Source: an uncultured Verrucomicrobiales bacterium
GTDB lineage: Bacteria > Verrucomicrobiota > Verrucomicrobiia > Verrucomicrobiales > DEV007
Direction of reading: 5' to 3'
Assembly: GCA_937922595.1 (NCBI GenBank)
Contig: CALAIY010000049.1
Span: forward strand, 1-45,032
Length of the DNA stretch: 45,032 nt
The notes under the pieces are model-generated. The model was not told the DNA's origin, searched no databases, and was given only the letters and a program-made list of their open reading frames with translations. Position numbers and translations under genes: made by a program. Shown piece after piece: positions 8,696 to 15,699 of this stretch. Each line of letters opens with the position of its first letter. Within the stretch, counting starts at the first letter, position 1.

Positions 8696-9160
8696 ATGAA
8701 TACCATTTTCCGAATCCTCGTAGCTGGCTCTGCCCTCGCACTCGCCTCATGCAGCTCTTCGAAGCCCAAAGGAAAAACCACAAAATCGCTCCCTAAAGTA
8801 AGCGGCCCCGCACCATCCGGCTCCTCCAGCGCCCGCCCCGTGCACCACCTATCACGAAGCGAATACCCCTTCGATTCCGCAGGCAATTACATCTCGAGCT
8901 GGGCATCCTCCGGAAGTAGCAGCCGCTACACAAAGCCCAAAGCCAGCAAGAGGACCTACACCGCTAAGCCGAAGCCAAAATACAAGCCCAAGCCGAGACC
9001 AAAGCCAAAAGCCCCACTCATCCGCTACCACTTCGTACAAAAAGGCGATACCCTCTACAGCCTAAGCCGCCGCTACGGAAGATCCGTCCCCTCTATCCAA
9101 CGAGTAAACGGCCTCACTGGCCCCGGAATCCGCCTCGGACAACGCCTCCGCATCCCCTAG
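8696..9160 (+). CDS. LysM-domain lipoprotein with Lys-Pro spacer
   Basis: I chose the ATG at 8696 because it gives a proper lipoprotein signal: 'MNTIFRILVAGSALALASC' with the lipobox ending at Cys19. Longer in-frame starts add non-signal sequence. The mature protein (total 154 aa) has a Ser-rich linker. Residues about 79-107 are a Lys-Pro repeat ('KPKPKYKPKPRPKPK'), and the C-terminal LysM domain (110-154) has 'YHFVQKGDTLYSLSRRYG' and 'VNGLTGPGIRLGQRLRIP'. LysM binds the glycan strands of peptidoglycan. The Lys-Pro region is a stiff, positively charged spacer that could span the periplasm or bind anionic polymers. There is no catalytic domain, so a wall-binding or tethering role is likely. 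A weak hairpin and T-run follow the gene at 9180-9197. Confidence 0.8.
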   Translation: MNTIFRILVAGSALALASCSSSKPKGKTTKSLPKVSGPAPSGSSSARPVHHLSRSEYPFDSAGNYISSWASSGSSSRYTKPKASKRTYTAKPKPKYKPKPRPKPKAPLIRYHFVQKGDTLYSLSRRYGRSVPSIQRVNGLTGPGIRLGQRLRIP

Positions 9161-9385
9161 CCTCGCGCTAACGGGAGGGAGCGACGCGGTCGCTTTTGAT
9201 GATAATGGTGGTGACGCATTCCGCCCTTCTTTTAATTCAATATCTCCTGTATTCAGATCGTGAGTTAGATTCCCTCTGTTCGCGGCCAATGAAAACCTAC
9301 TGCCGATATAAATGACGCAGCATGTAAATATAACTCCCGAGAGAACTAAAGCGATTGATCGACACGTCATACCCATTCGATACAC
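9062..9385 (-). CDS. Possible small single-pass membrane protein (low confidence)
   Basis: This is a short frame with a GTG start at 9385 or an ATG at 9376. It begins 'MGMTCRSIALVLSGVIFTCC' and has one strongly hydrophobic segment, then a polar part 'NRGNLTHDLNTGDIELKEG'. The first 70 or so codons lie in the AT-rich gap and look protein-like. The rest runs antisense through the end of the LysM gene, where it is probably only a shadow of that gene. The frame is open upstream of the GTG for about 18 further codons, without a good start. I recognise no family. It may be a fragment of a decayed gene. Confidence 0.2.
   Translation of the reverse strand: MYRMGMTCRSIALVLSGVIFTCCVIYIGSRFSLAANRGNLTHDLNTGDIELKEGRNASPPLSSKATASLPPVSARLGDAEALSEADSGASEAVYSLDRGDGSSVAAA
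9180..9197 (+). terminator. Weak intrinsic terminator after LysM lipoprotein
   Basis: A 6-bp perfect stem AGCGAC/GTCGCT with a GCG loop (9180-9194) is followed by only four T residues (9194-9197), 20 bases after the LysM gene stop. The position fits, but the short stem and short U-tract make it a weak candidate. Confidence 0.35.
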
Positions 9386-9435
9386 AAATAGCGAAAGCCG
9401 TTTTTTTGCTGTCGAAAAAGCTAGGTGCCCTACCT

Positions 9436-9621
9436 CTATCTGGCAAATACGCTAAATTTTCCTGAGAGGCGGCGTAATTCTTCTGATTCGTGCTTCGCAC
9501 GATGTGATCTATCTACCATCGATTTGATTATTGAACCGGCGATAAAAAGAAAAATTCCAGCAAGTAATACAAGAACTGGTAGATCCCGACTAATACTTGA
9601 ACTCAGTAAGACTGACGACAA
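9436..9621 (-). CDS. Possible small membrane protein, 61 aa (low confidence)
   Basis: A TTG at 9621 opens a 61-codon frame with one clear membrane helix ('LPVLVLLAGIFLFIAGSII'). It is followed by a basic/acidic helix with 'SMVDRSHRAKHESEEL'. It overlaps the preceding 33-codon frame by 32 bases. Joined across a frameshift, the two would give a coherent two-helix membrane protein of about 90 aa. Whether this is a separate gene, a coupled pair or a frameshifted pseudogene cannot be decided from one sequence. I recognise no family. Confidence 0.3.
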   Translation of the reverse strand: MSSVLLSSSISRDLPVLVLLAGIFLFIAGSIIKSMVDRSHRAKHESEELRRLSGKFSVFAR

Positions 9622-9691
9622 GTAGGATGGTGCCAGATAGCAGCATTCGAATGACGCCTAGCTCACGGGCGATGACGACTTGATCAATCAC
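9590..9691 (-). CDS. Possible 33-aa membrane peptide (low confidence)
   Basis: A GTG at 9691 follows the stop of the molybdoenzyme gene by 27 bases and is preceded by an AGGGA-like ribosome site. The 33 codons contain a hydrophobic stretch 'MLLSGTILLVVSLTEF'. The frame is the same as that of the upstream molybdoenzyme and is separated from it only by the TAG stop. The start of the next short frame lies inside it. I give it as a possible small protein or as the first half of a frameshifted two-helix protein. Confidence 0.25.
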   Translation of the reverse strand: MIDQVVIARELGVIRMLLSGTILLVVSLTEFKY

Positions 9692-9718
9692 TCGAATTCC
9701 CTGTTGATTATGAGAGCG

Positions 9719-10366
9719 CTACCCCTTCGAGAAGCGGTCGTCGATCCAGGGGTCTGCGGTGTTGCTGTAGCCGCGTTTTTCCCAGTATCCTGGGGTGTCT
9801 TCTTTTTGGAAGGTGATGGTGCGGAGGAATTTGGCGGCTTTCCAGGCGTAGAGGTGGGGAACTACGAGGCGCAGTGGGCCGCCGTGGTCTAGAGGGAGTG
9901 GCTTTCCATCCAGGGTATCGGCTAGGAGGACATCTTCTTTGAGGAGATCGCCCAGGGCTAGGTTGGTGGAGTAGCCGTCGTAGCTAGTGAGGAAGACGAA
10001 GGCGGCGTCTTCTTTGGGGAGGACTCGGTCTACAATTTCGGAGAAGCGGACGCCGCTCCATTTGAGATCGTAGGTGCTCCAGGTGGTGACGCAGTGGAAA
10101 TCAGAGACGGATTCGATGCGTGGGAGTGCTTTGAATGCGGCGTGATCGAGGGTGAGCGGGTGCTCTACATCGCCGCCGATGGTGAGCTTCCATTGGTCTT
10201 CGGGGACTTGGGGGTGGATTCCGAGATCGAGGACTGGGAAGCCCTCAGCGAGCTTCTGGCCGGGTGGGAGGCGGTGGGTGGAGCGTGGGATTTCGCCGGT
10301 GCTTTTGCCCCGGGCGCTCATCTTTGCTGCCCATGCTGCTTTTCGCTCGCTGAGGTCTTTGGCCAA
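9719..10366 (-). CDS. Sulfite oxidase-like molybdopterin-dependent oxidoreductase
   Basis: The product (215 aa) is a short, stand-alone molybdopterin-binding domain of the sulfite oxidase/YedY (MsrP) superfamily. Diagnostic features are 'HRLPPGQKLAEGFPVLDLG' near the N-terminus and 'DFHCVTTWS' with the conserved Cys that ligates molybdenum (about residue 92). Further ones are 'SYDGYSTNL', 'HGGPLRLVVPHLYAWKAAK' and the C-terminal 'YWEKRGYSNTADPW'. There is no Tat signal or haem domain, so the enzyme is probably cytoplasmic, and its substrate is unknown. The start is a TTG one base after the TAA of the parvulin gene, which suggests translational coupling; an ATG at 10321 is an alternative. No MoCo biosynthesis genes are in the window. 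A second, unrelated molybdoenzyme lies at 40356-42641. Confidence 0.85.
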   Translation of the reverse strand: MAKDLSERKAAWAAKMSARGKSTGEIPRSTHRLPPGQKLAEGFPVLDLGIHPQVPEDQWKLTIGGDVEHPLTLDHAAFKALPRIESVSDFHCVTTWSTYDLKWSGVRFSEIVDRVLPKEDAAFVFLTSYDGYSTNLALGDLLKEDVLLADTLDGKPLPLDHGGPLRLVVPHLYAWKAAKFLRTITFQKEDTPGYWEKRGYSNTADPWIDDRFSKG

Positions 10367-10367
10367 T

Positions 10368-11408
10368 TTATTGGGCGGGTGGGGCCGGGACGAAGGTCTC
10401 GATCTTAGCTCCTGCTTTGAGGGTCTCGATGTAGGCGCGGATTGCTCCGTTTTTCTTCTGATTCCCGAGGAAGTCGGTGATTTTGCCTTTGGCTTCGGTG
10501 AAGGGGGTGAGGCCGCCTTCTTTCTTGGAATCGACTTTGATGAGGTGGAATCCGAATTGAGTCTTTACGGGCTCGCTTACGACTCCGGGCTCGAGGGCGA
10601 ATACGGTCTTATCGAATTCGGGAACCATCTGGCCACGGCCAAATTCTCCGAGGTCGCCGCCTTGTGGTCCGCTGGGTCCTTCAGAGATTTCTTTGGCGAC
10701 GGTGGCGAAGTCTTCGGCGTTTTCGCCGACGAGACGCTCGCGGACTTTGTCGATTTCGGTGCGTTTTTTGCCGAGTTCGGTGACGTCGGTGATGCCTTCT
10801 GTTTTTAGGAGGATGTGGCGGGCTTTGACGGATTCGTCGGATTTGAAGTAATCCGGGTTTTCATCGTAGAATTTCTGCGCTTCTTCTTCGGTGACAGCAC
10901 CTGCGGCTTCGGCTTTTGGATTGAGTAGCTTATCGGTCTTGAGTGAGCGGGCGACGTCTTGGCGCACGGCTTCTTCGGTGAGGCCGATTTGCTTGAAGAA
11001 GTTTTCCTTGGTGGTGCCTTCGGGTGCATTGGCGAGTACCTCGGTCATACGGGCATCGATTTCTGCATCGGTGACTTCGAGTTTCTGCTTTTCGATCTCG
11101 CTGGCGAAGAGTTTTTCGGCGATGAGCTCTTCGACGAGCTGCGGGATCATCTGGGCTACGGATTGCTCAAGCTGCTCGGGTGGAATCTGGCTGGCTTGTG
11201 GTCCGACGCGTTCTTTGAAGCGGATGAGGGCGTCTTCTTTGGTGATGTTTTTACCGTCGACGGTGGCGAGCACATCAGGAATGGCGCTGGCGGGTACGAG
11301 CTTGGGGGCGGCTGCTTCTTGTGGTGGTGCTGCAGGGGTGTCCTGAGCGAGGACGGGGGCTGCGGCGAGCGCGAGGGCTATGACCGCAATGGATTGGGTG
11401 AGTTTCAT
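10368..11408 (-). CDS. Periplasmic parvulin-type peptidyl-prolyl isomerase (SurA/PrsA-like)
   Basis: The protein is 346 aa with a signal peptide (residues 1-21, '[11 protein letters not shown]'), then an Ala/Pro-rich linker. A SurA_N-like helical chaperone region covers about 45-195. A parvulin rotamase domain covers about 200-300, with '[12 protein letters not shown]', '[21 protein letters not shown]' and '[12 protein letters not shown]'. The conserved His and GG-DLG motifs are intact, so an active enzyme is expected. It should act on proteins crossing the periplasm, in particular outer-membrane beta proteins. The gene is followed at one base by the molybdoenzyme and preceded by the SlyD-like gene, so two different isomerase families are side by side. 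It could be named SurA- or PrsA-like; the sequence does not decide. Confidence 0.88.
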   Translation of the reverse strand: MKLTQSIAVIALALAAAPVLAQDTPAAPPQEAAAPKLVPASAIPDVLATVDGKNITKEDALIRFKERVGPQASQIPPEQLEQSVAQMIPQLVEELIAEKLFASEIEKQKLEVTDAEIDARMTEVLANAPEGTTKENFFKQIGLTEEAVRQDVARSLKTDKLLNPKAEAAGAVTEEEAQKFYDENPDYFKSDESVKARHILLKTEGITDVTELGKKRTEIDKVRERLVGENAEDFATVAKEISEGPSGPQGGDLGEFGRGQMVPEFDKTVFALEPGVVSEPVKTQFGFHLIKVDSKKEGGLTPFTEAKGKITDFLGNQKKNGAIRAYIETLKAGAKIETFVPAPPAQ

Positions 11409-11434
11409 AGGTTTTGAAATTTGAGGATGGTGGA

Positions 11435-11947
11435 TTAATGGCAGCCGCAGCCTTCACCACAGCTTTCTCCGGAGGGGGCGGCGTGGATGTGTCCGTGCTC
11501 TTTTTCTTCGGCTGTGGCTTCGCGGACGGCCATGATTTCGACGGCGAAATTGAGGTTTTTGTCGGCGAGGGGGTGGTTACCATCGACGTGGACGGTGTCG
11601 TCGGTGACTTTCTTGACGGTGAGGACTTGCTGGCCTCCTTGGCCGTCTTCGGCGTGGAGATGGATGCCTTCTTTGAGATCGCCGCCGAGGTGGGCGAGCG
11701 ATTCACGGGGAATTTCGCCGACGAGCTTTTCATTGTGGGTGCCGTAGCCGTCTTCGGGGGAGACTTTGACTTCTACTTTATCGCCGATGGCTTTGCCGGT
11801 GAGTGCTTTTTCGAGGCCGGGGACGATGTTTCCAGCACCGTGGAGGTAGCCGAGGGGGTCTTTGCCATCGCTGGTGTCGATAATTTGCCCGTCGTCGCTT
11901 TTGAGCGTGTAGTGAATATCGACCACGTGGCCTTCGGTAGCTTTCAT
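11435..11947 (-). CDS. slyD: FKBP-type peptidyl-prolyl isomerase, SlyD-like
   Basis: I chose the ATG at 11947 because the protein then begins '[19 protein letters not shown]', as SlyD proteins do; the upstream in-frame residues are not conserved. The 170-aa product has the FKBP fold split by an insert-in-flap domain: '[16 protein letters not shown]' then '[11 protein letters not shown]', an IF segment with '[17 protein letters not shown]', and '[17 protein letters not shown]'. It ends in a His/Cys-rich tail (about 148-170, 'EHGHIH', 'CGEGCGCH'), the metal-binding tail typical of SlyD, which delivers nickel in some bacteria. It is cytoplasmic and lacks a signal peptide. The neighbours are a parvulin and a zinc-ribbon membrane protein. 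Confidence 0.9.
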   Translation of the reverse strand: MKATEGHVVDIHYTLKSDDGQIIDTSDGKDPLGYLHGAGNIVPGLEKALTGKAIGDKVEVKVSPEDGYGTHNEKLVGEIPRESLAHLGGDLKEGIHLHAEDGQGGQQVLTVKKVTDDTVHVDGNHPLADKNLNFAVEIMAVREATAEEKEHGHIHAAPSGESCGEGCGCH

Positions 11948-12045
11948 ATGTAAATTTGGGTAAGAGTTCCCGTCAAGGGAGCCGGTATTCTCCCGAGCGG
12001 TGGGAGGCATACAAGGGGCAATTCAGGTGTTTGCGCGGAGCGCGT

Positions 12046-13398
12046 TTATTCTCGAAACCAGGAGTTGTGGAGAAATTCTTCGATGTTTACCTGGTTGGTA
12101 TTTCGAGTCTTTGGTGGATAGCTTACGGAGAGCATGACGAGCTTTTCGGTGCCGTTGGCGATTTCTTCTTCGGTGAAGGCGAGCGTGTCGGTGGTGATGG
12201 AGCTGCGTAGGGGGGCGTAGCCGTAGATGGTGACTTGGCGAAGGTCGTCTCGGAGGGTGAAGCAGGCGTAGATTTTTGAATTATTGAAGGCGTTTGCGAA
12301 GTAATCGCCTGGCGTGACGCGAGCGCGGAGGATGACGGGGTCGCTCGGGCGGTCGACAAGAAGATCGGTCCACGGGATTTCGCTGTAGCCGACGTAACTT
12401 TGCCAATCGGCGAGGAACGTGCGGCGGGCGACTTGCTCGAGGATGAGTGGCTTTCGGGTCTTGTCCGTCTGGACGACATCGACGGTGAAGAATTTACCGC
12501 TTTCTGAGACGGTGATGTCTTCGTCGGGAACGATACGCTCATAAGCAAATTGCTCGAAGGTGGTGGGATCGGGATGGAGGCGATCGAGGAGCTTCCCGAC
12601 GACTTCGGGCTCGCGGATGTATTTTTTGAGGGCTTTGAGGTTTTGAGCGTGGAGAAAATTGTAGGCGGCTTCGCCTGCCAACTGGCGTGCCTGACGGGCT
12701 GCGGCTTCGGGGTCTTTGGGGGCTTGGGCTTCGATTGCTTCGCGGCGGGCGCGGTTTTCCGCGGCGTTTTGCTCAGCGAGTTCGTCGGAGGTGCTGATGA
12801 GCTTGAAGGCGACCCAAATACAGAGGGCGAGAACGAGGCCGGTGAGGGCAAAGAAGACGGCGCGTGGCGTTTTGGGATCGGCGACGGTGATCGGTTGTTC
12901 GTCTGATTTTTCGATCTCCCAGCCATCGGGTTTCACATATTCGCCGTCGGCGGGAGTGGTATTGGTGAGGCGGCGCGGATTGAGGCCGATTGCATCGTGC
13001 TTATCAGGGATAAAAGTATCTTTGGCTGGCGGGGTATTTTTGCCTTGGAATTCGGGCGAGGTGCTCACGGGAGCGCGTGAAGCGGGCGCGGCGAAGGTGG
13101 CTCCTCCGAATTCGGGGCTTTGAAATCCTCTTGAGGCGGAGGGACCGGCGTCACGGGGAAGAATGCCGACAATGCGAGAGGCCGGAGCTTTGGCGGGATT
13201 GGCTGGGGGCGCGCTTGCTGATGCGGGGAGGGTGGTGTTGATGATCTCTGGCTGGAGGGCTCCGCTACTACCGAGACCGCCGCCGCAAGAGGGGCAGCTT
13301 ACGAAAAAGCTGCTTGGAGTTTCCCCGGAAATTTTGAAGTGGCCTTCGCAGTGGGCGCACTTGAGGAGGTAGAATAAGGAGTAGGGAGGAGTGGACAC
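12046..13398 (-). CDS. Hypothetical membrane protein with N-terminal zinc ribbon
   Basis: I do not recognise a named family. The 450-aa product starts with a zinc-ribbon-like motif: two CxxC pairs at Cys14/17 and Cys35/38. A long low-complexity linker follows, rich in Ala, Pro and Ser (about 50-160), then one membrane helix at about 180-201 ('VFFALTGLVLALCIWVAFKL'). A charged, probably coiled-coil segment spans 203-250 and includes 'ENRARREAIEAQ'. The last 200 residues form a soluble domain with 'EVVGKLLDRLHPDP' and 'RKPLILEQVARRTF'. The ribbon would be cytoplasmic and the C-terminal domain outside. It lies between the ABC ATPase gene (75 bases upstream) and the SlyD gene on the same strand. 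Confidence 0.55.
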   Translation of the reverse strand: MSTPPYSLFYLLKCAHCEGHFKISGETPSSFFVSCPSCGGGLGSSGALQPEIINTTLPASASAPPANPAKAPASRIVGILPRDAGPSASRGFQSPEFGGATFAAPASRAPVSTSPEFQGKNTPPAKDTFIPDKHDAIGLNPRRLTNTTPADGEYVKPDGWEIEKSDEQPITVADPKTPRAVFFALTGLVLALCIWVAFKLISTSDELAEQNAAENRARREAIEAQAPKDPEAAARQARQLAGEAAYNFLHAQNLKALKKYIREPEVVGKLLDRLHPDPTTFEQFAYERIVPDEDITVSESGKFFTVDVVQTDKTRKPLILEQVARRTFLADWQSYVGYSEIPWTDLLVDRPSDPVILRARVTPGDYFANAFNNSKIYACFTLRDDLRQVTIYGYAPLRSSITTDTLAFTEEEIANGTEKLVMLSVSYPPKTRNTNQVNIEEFLHNSWFRE

Positions 13399-13473
13399 GT
13401 GGAGGAGAAAAATGCGGGAGGTCTAAGGGAGACGGGCGGAGCATCCAGGTCAAGTATGAGGGATCGCTATGCT

Positions 13474-14145
13474 TCAATGGACGTGGCCGTCTTGCACGCG
13501 AATTTGGCGGCGGGCGTGCTCAGCGACTTCATTGTCGTGGGTGACGAGGACGAGGGTGCGCCCATCGGCATGAAGGCGATCAAAGAGATCCATGATGAGA
13601 GCGGCATTTTCGGAGTCGAGATTACCCGTGGGCTCATCGGCAAGGATGAGGCGGGGCTCATTGATGAGGGCTCGGGCGATGGCGACGCGCTGGCGTTGGC
13701 CGCCGGAAAGTTGGCCTGGGCTATGATCGCCACGATTGGCAAGACCGACCATTTCCAAGGCGGCTCGGGCGCGCTCGGCGATTATTTTTCGAGGAGTCTT
13801 GGTGTAGCGGAGTGGGAGCGCGGTGTTTTCATGGACGCTGAGCTTGGGGAGCAGATTGAATGCCTGGAAGACGAATCCTATTTTAGCATTGCGAACGAGG
13901 GCGCGTTTATTTGAGGGAAGCCGGGACATATCTTCGCCATCAAAGAGGACTTTCCCGGAAGTAGGCTGATCCATAAATCCCATGATGTGCATGAGTGTGG
14001 ATTTTCCAGATCCAGAGGGGCCGATAATCGCGGAAAACTCCCCTTCCCTAATCTGAAGGTCTACATGATCGAGGGCGCGCACTTCGCCATCACCCATGGG
14101 GTAGACTTTGGAGACGTCTTGAAGCTCGAATACGGGTGGGGTCAT
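13474..14145 (-). CDS. ABC transporter ATP-binding protein, LolD/MacB type
   Basis: This is a 223-aa ATPase with Walker A 'GPSGSGKS' (42-49), Q-loop '[14 protein letters not shown]', signature '[15 protein letters not shown]' (146-160), Walker B '[14 protein letters not shown]' and switch 'VTHD'. The '[10 protein letters not shown]' box and N-terminal '[17 protein letters not shown]' place it in the LolD/MacB/FtsE branch, which extracts or expels substrates and does not import them. It overlaps the TolC-type gene by four bases (ATGA), so the two are coupled. A MacB-type permease and an HlyD-type adaptor would be expected, but none follows within the window; the next gene is the zinc-ribbon protein. 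The partner permease must be elsewhere in the genome, or the system is incomplete. Confidence 0.88.
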   Translation of the reverse strand: MTPPVFELQDVSKVYPMGDGEVRALDHVDLQIREGEFSAIIGPSGSGKSTLMHIMGFMDQPTSGKVLFDGEDMSRLPSNKRALVRNAKIGFVFQAFNLLPKLSVHENTALPLRYTKTPRKIIAERARAALEMVGLANRGDHSPGQLSGGQRQRVAIARALINEPRLILADEPTGNLDSENAALIMDLFDRLHADGRTLVLVTHDNEVAEHARRQIRVQDGHVH

Positions 14146-15653
14146 GGCTGAAGATAGGCCTCGGGCGCAGTGGCTTTTGATACGTCGATTCCGTAGCGTG
14201 CGGGTAGTGCGCCTTCGAGCGCAGCGAGTCGTGCGGCAGCTTTCTGGCGGGTGACGCGAGCTTCGAGAATACGTAGCTCGGCGGCTTCGGCTTCTTCTTC
14301 AGCTTCGAGGGTATCGCGGAGAGTGCTAAGGCCGGCGCGACGCTCTTCGCGACGTTGCTCGAAGCGAAGGCGATTGAGTTCGGCGGTGGAAGTGGCGGCG
14401 GAGACCTGCTGATCGGCGAGGGCGATTTCCCGGCAGGCGGCTCGAATATCTGCGAGCAGTGCGAGATCGGCTTTTTGGCGGTCGAGCCGAGCGGATTCGA
14501 GGGCAGCCGCAGCGCGGCGGGCTCCAGCACGACCGGCTCGAAGCCCCCAGGGCACGCGCACTTCAATGCCGGCTTCCCAGAAAAAGCCGTCGGCAGCAGC
14601 GGCACGCCGGTAGCTACCACCAAATTCGCCGTCTCGCCCGAGCGCGCCGGTACCAAGGGTGGCGTCGAGACGTGGGAGGCGGTTTCGCCGGGCGACGGCG
14701 AGATCCAATTCGCGAGAGCGGATTTGAGAATCGAGCGCGCGGGCTTCGGGTGCGGTCTCAAGTGCTCGTGCGAAGACGGTGGTGGCATCGGGAACAAATG
14801 GGGCGTTTCGCGGCAGCGGCTCAAGCGAGAGTGCTCCCGGTCTTGTCCCAAGGAGAATTCCCATGACCTGGAAAAGCGCATCGGCGGCATCGCGCCCTGC
14901 TGACTGAGCAACGAGGACTTCTTCATTGCTTTCTGCTAGTGCGGCGCGTGCTTCAAGTAGATCGATGCGAGTAGCAAGCTCTGCGGATTGGCGGCTTTCG
15001 GTCTCTTCTACGATCAGCGTTGCAAGGTCGCGCGATTGGCGACGAATTTCGAGGCGCGCGGCAGCGGCGACGAGATCCCAGTAGGCGTCTTCGGTATCGC
15101 GTAGGACACGATTGAGCTCAGCAAGGGTCTGGAGGTCCGCGCGCTCGGCGGCGAGCCCAGCAAGACGAAGAGGCGCGAGAGTGACGGTGCTGCCGCCACC
15201 AGCCAAGAGCGGCTGGCGGATTTCGAGGGCGAAGCGGTTGTTATACTCGGGATTGATTCGAGCGAAGGAGGAATTCGTCTCGGCACGCTCGTAGAGGGTT
15301 CCGCTTAGAGAAACTTCGGTGCCGGGAGCGAATGTTTTACTGACACCTGTTGTCACCGTGGCTCCGCTGCTTTCAGGCTGATCTGCACCATCGAGTTCGG
15401 AGCCGGCGGCAGGAGAGCGGCGCTTATTGTAATCAATATCGGCAGATAGCGCCGGATCGAATGGGGCGCGGGCTTCTTCGATCGCATCGCGGGCGTCAAG
15501 CGTGACGATACGCTCAAGCTGGAGATCAAGGTTTTGCCGGACGGCGGTACGGATGCACTCCTCTAGGGTGAGTGAACCATTTAGAATGCTCGGCGCAGAT
15601 GTACCGGCGAGAGCAAGCGTGGGAAATAATAGGAGTGGCAACAAAAATCGCAT
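14142..15653 (-). CDS. TolC-family outer-membrane efflux protein
   Basis: The ATG at 15653 gives a clean signal peptide ('MRFLLPLLLFPTLALAG'); longer in-frame starts add a basic stretch before it. The mature protein (503 aa in total) has the two repeated TolC-type halves. It begins with 'GSLTLEECIRTAVRQNLDLQ' and contains Ala/Glu/Arg-rich helical hairpins such as 'RVLRDTEDAYWDLVAAAARLE' and 'ADIRAACREIALADQQVSAAT', which form the coiled-coil tunnel. It would be a trimeric outer-membrane exit duct. It overlaps the ABC ATPase gene by four bases and lies 46 bases after the PBP gene. Neither an adaptor nor a permease gene is adjacent, which is unusual for a tripartite pump locus. Confidence 0.82.
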   Translation of the reverse strand: MRFLLPLLLFPTLALAGTSAPSILNGSLTLEECIRTAVRQNLDLQLERIVTLDARDAIEEARAPFDPALSADIDYNKRRSPAAGSELDGADQPESSGATVTTGVSKTFAPGTEVSLSGTLYERAETNSSFARINPEYNNRFALEIRQPLLAGGGSTVTLAPLRLAGLAAERADLQTLAELNRVLRDTEDAYWDLVAAAARLEIRRQSRDLATLIVEETESRQSAELATRIDLLEARAALAESNEEVLVAQSAGRDAADALFQVMGILLGTRPGALSLEPLPRNAPFVPDATTVFARALETAPEARALDSQIRSRELDLAVARRNRLPRLDATLGTGALGRDGEFGGSYRRAAAADGFFWEAGIEVRVPWGLRAGRAGARRAAAALESARLDRQKADLALLADIRAACREIALADQQVSAATSTAELNRLRFEQRREERRAGLSTLRDTLEAEEEAEAAELRILEARVTRQKAAARLAALEGALPARYGIDVSKATAPEAYLQP

Positions 15654-15699
15654 GAATGTCAGGGAGGCTCCCCCTTTCCATACGCGACGGTTTTTCCGA

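Larger units (their letters stand above)
9161..9718. other. AT-richer 558-bp gap with short membrane-type ORFs
   Basis: No established gene family is visible between the LysM gene and the molybdoenzyme stop. The segment is visibly richer in A and T than its neighbours. It holds a short perfect hairpin at 9488-9502 (TCGTGC-TTC-GCACGA). On the minus strand it has three successive short reading frames, each with one hydrophobic segment, listed separately. Together they could be small membrane proteins or the remains of one frameshifted gene. Confidence 0.5.

Noticed and set aside
11414-11953. 179-codon + frame opposite the SlyD gene
   Set aside because: Phe/Gly/Asp-rich shadow of a conserved FKBP gene.
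11915-11955. TTGACG and TTACAT boxes just before the SlyD start, resembling a promoter
   Set aside because: The -10-like box abuts the start codon, so transcription would begin inside the gene.
14090-14926. 278-codon minus frame in another register of the TolC gene
   Set aside because: It is Pro/Ser-rich and without structure; the TolC frame has a signal peptide and coupled neighbour.
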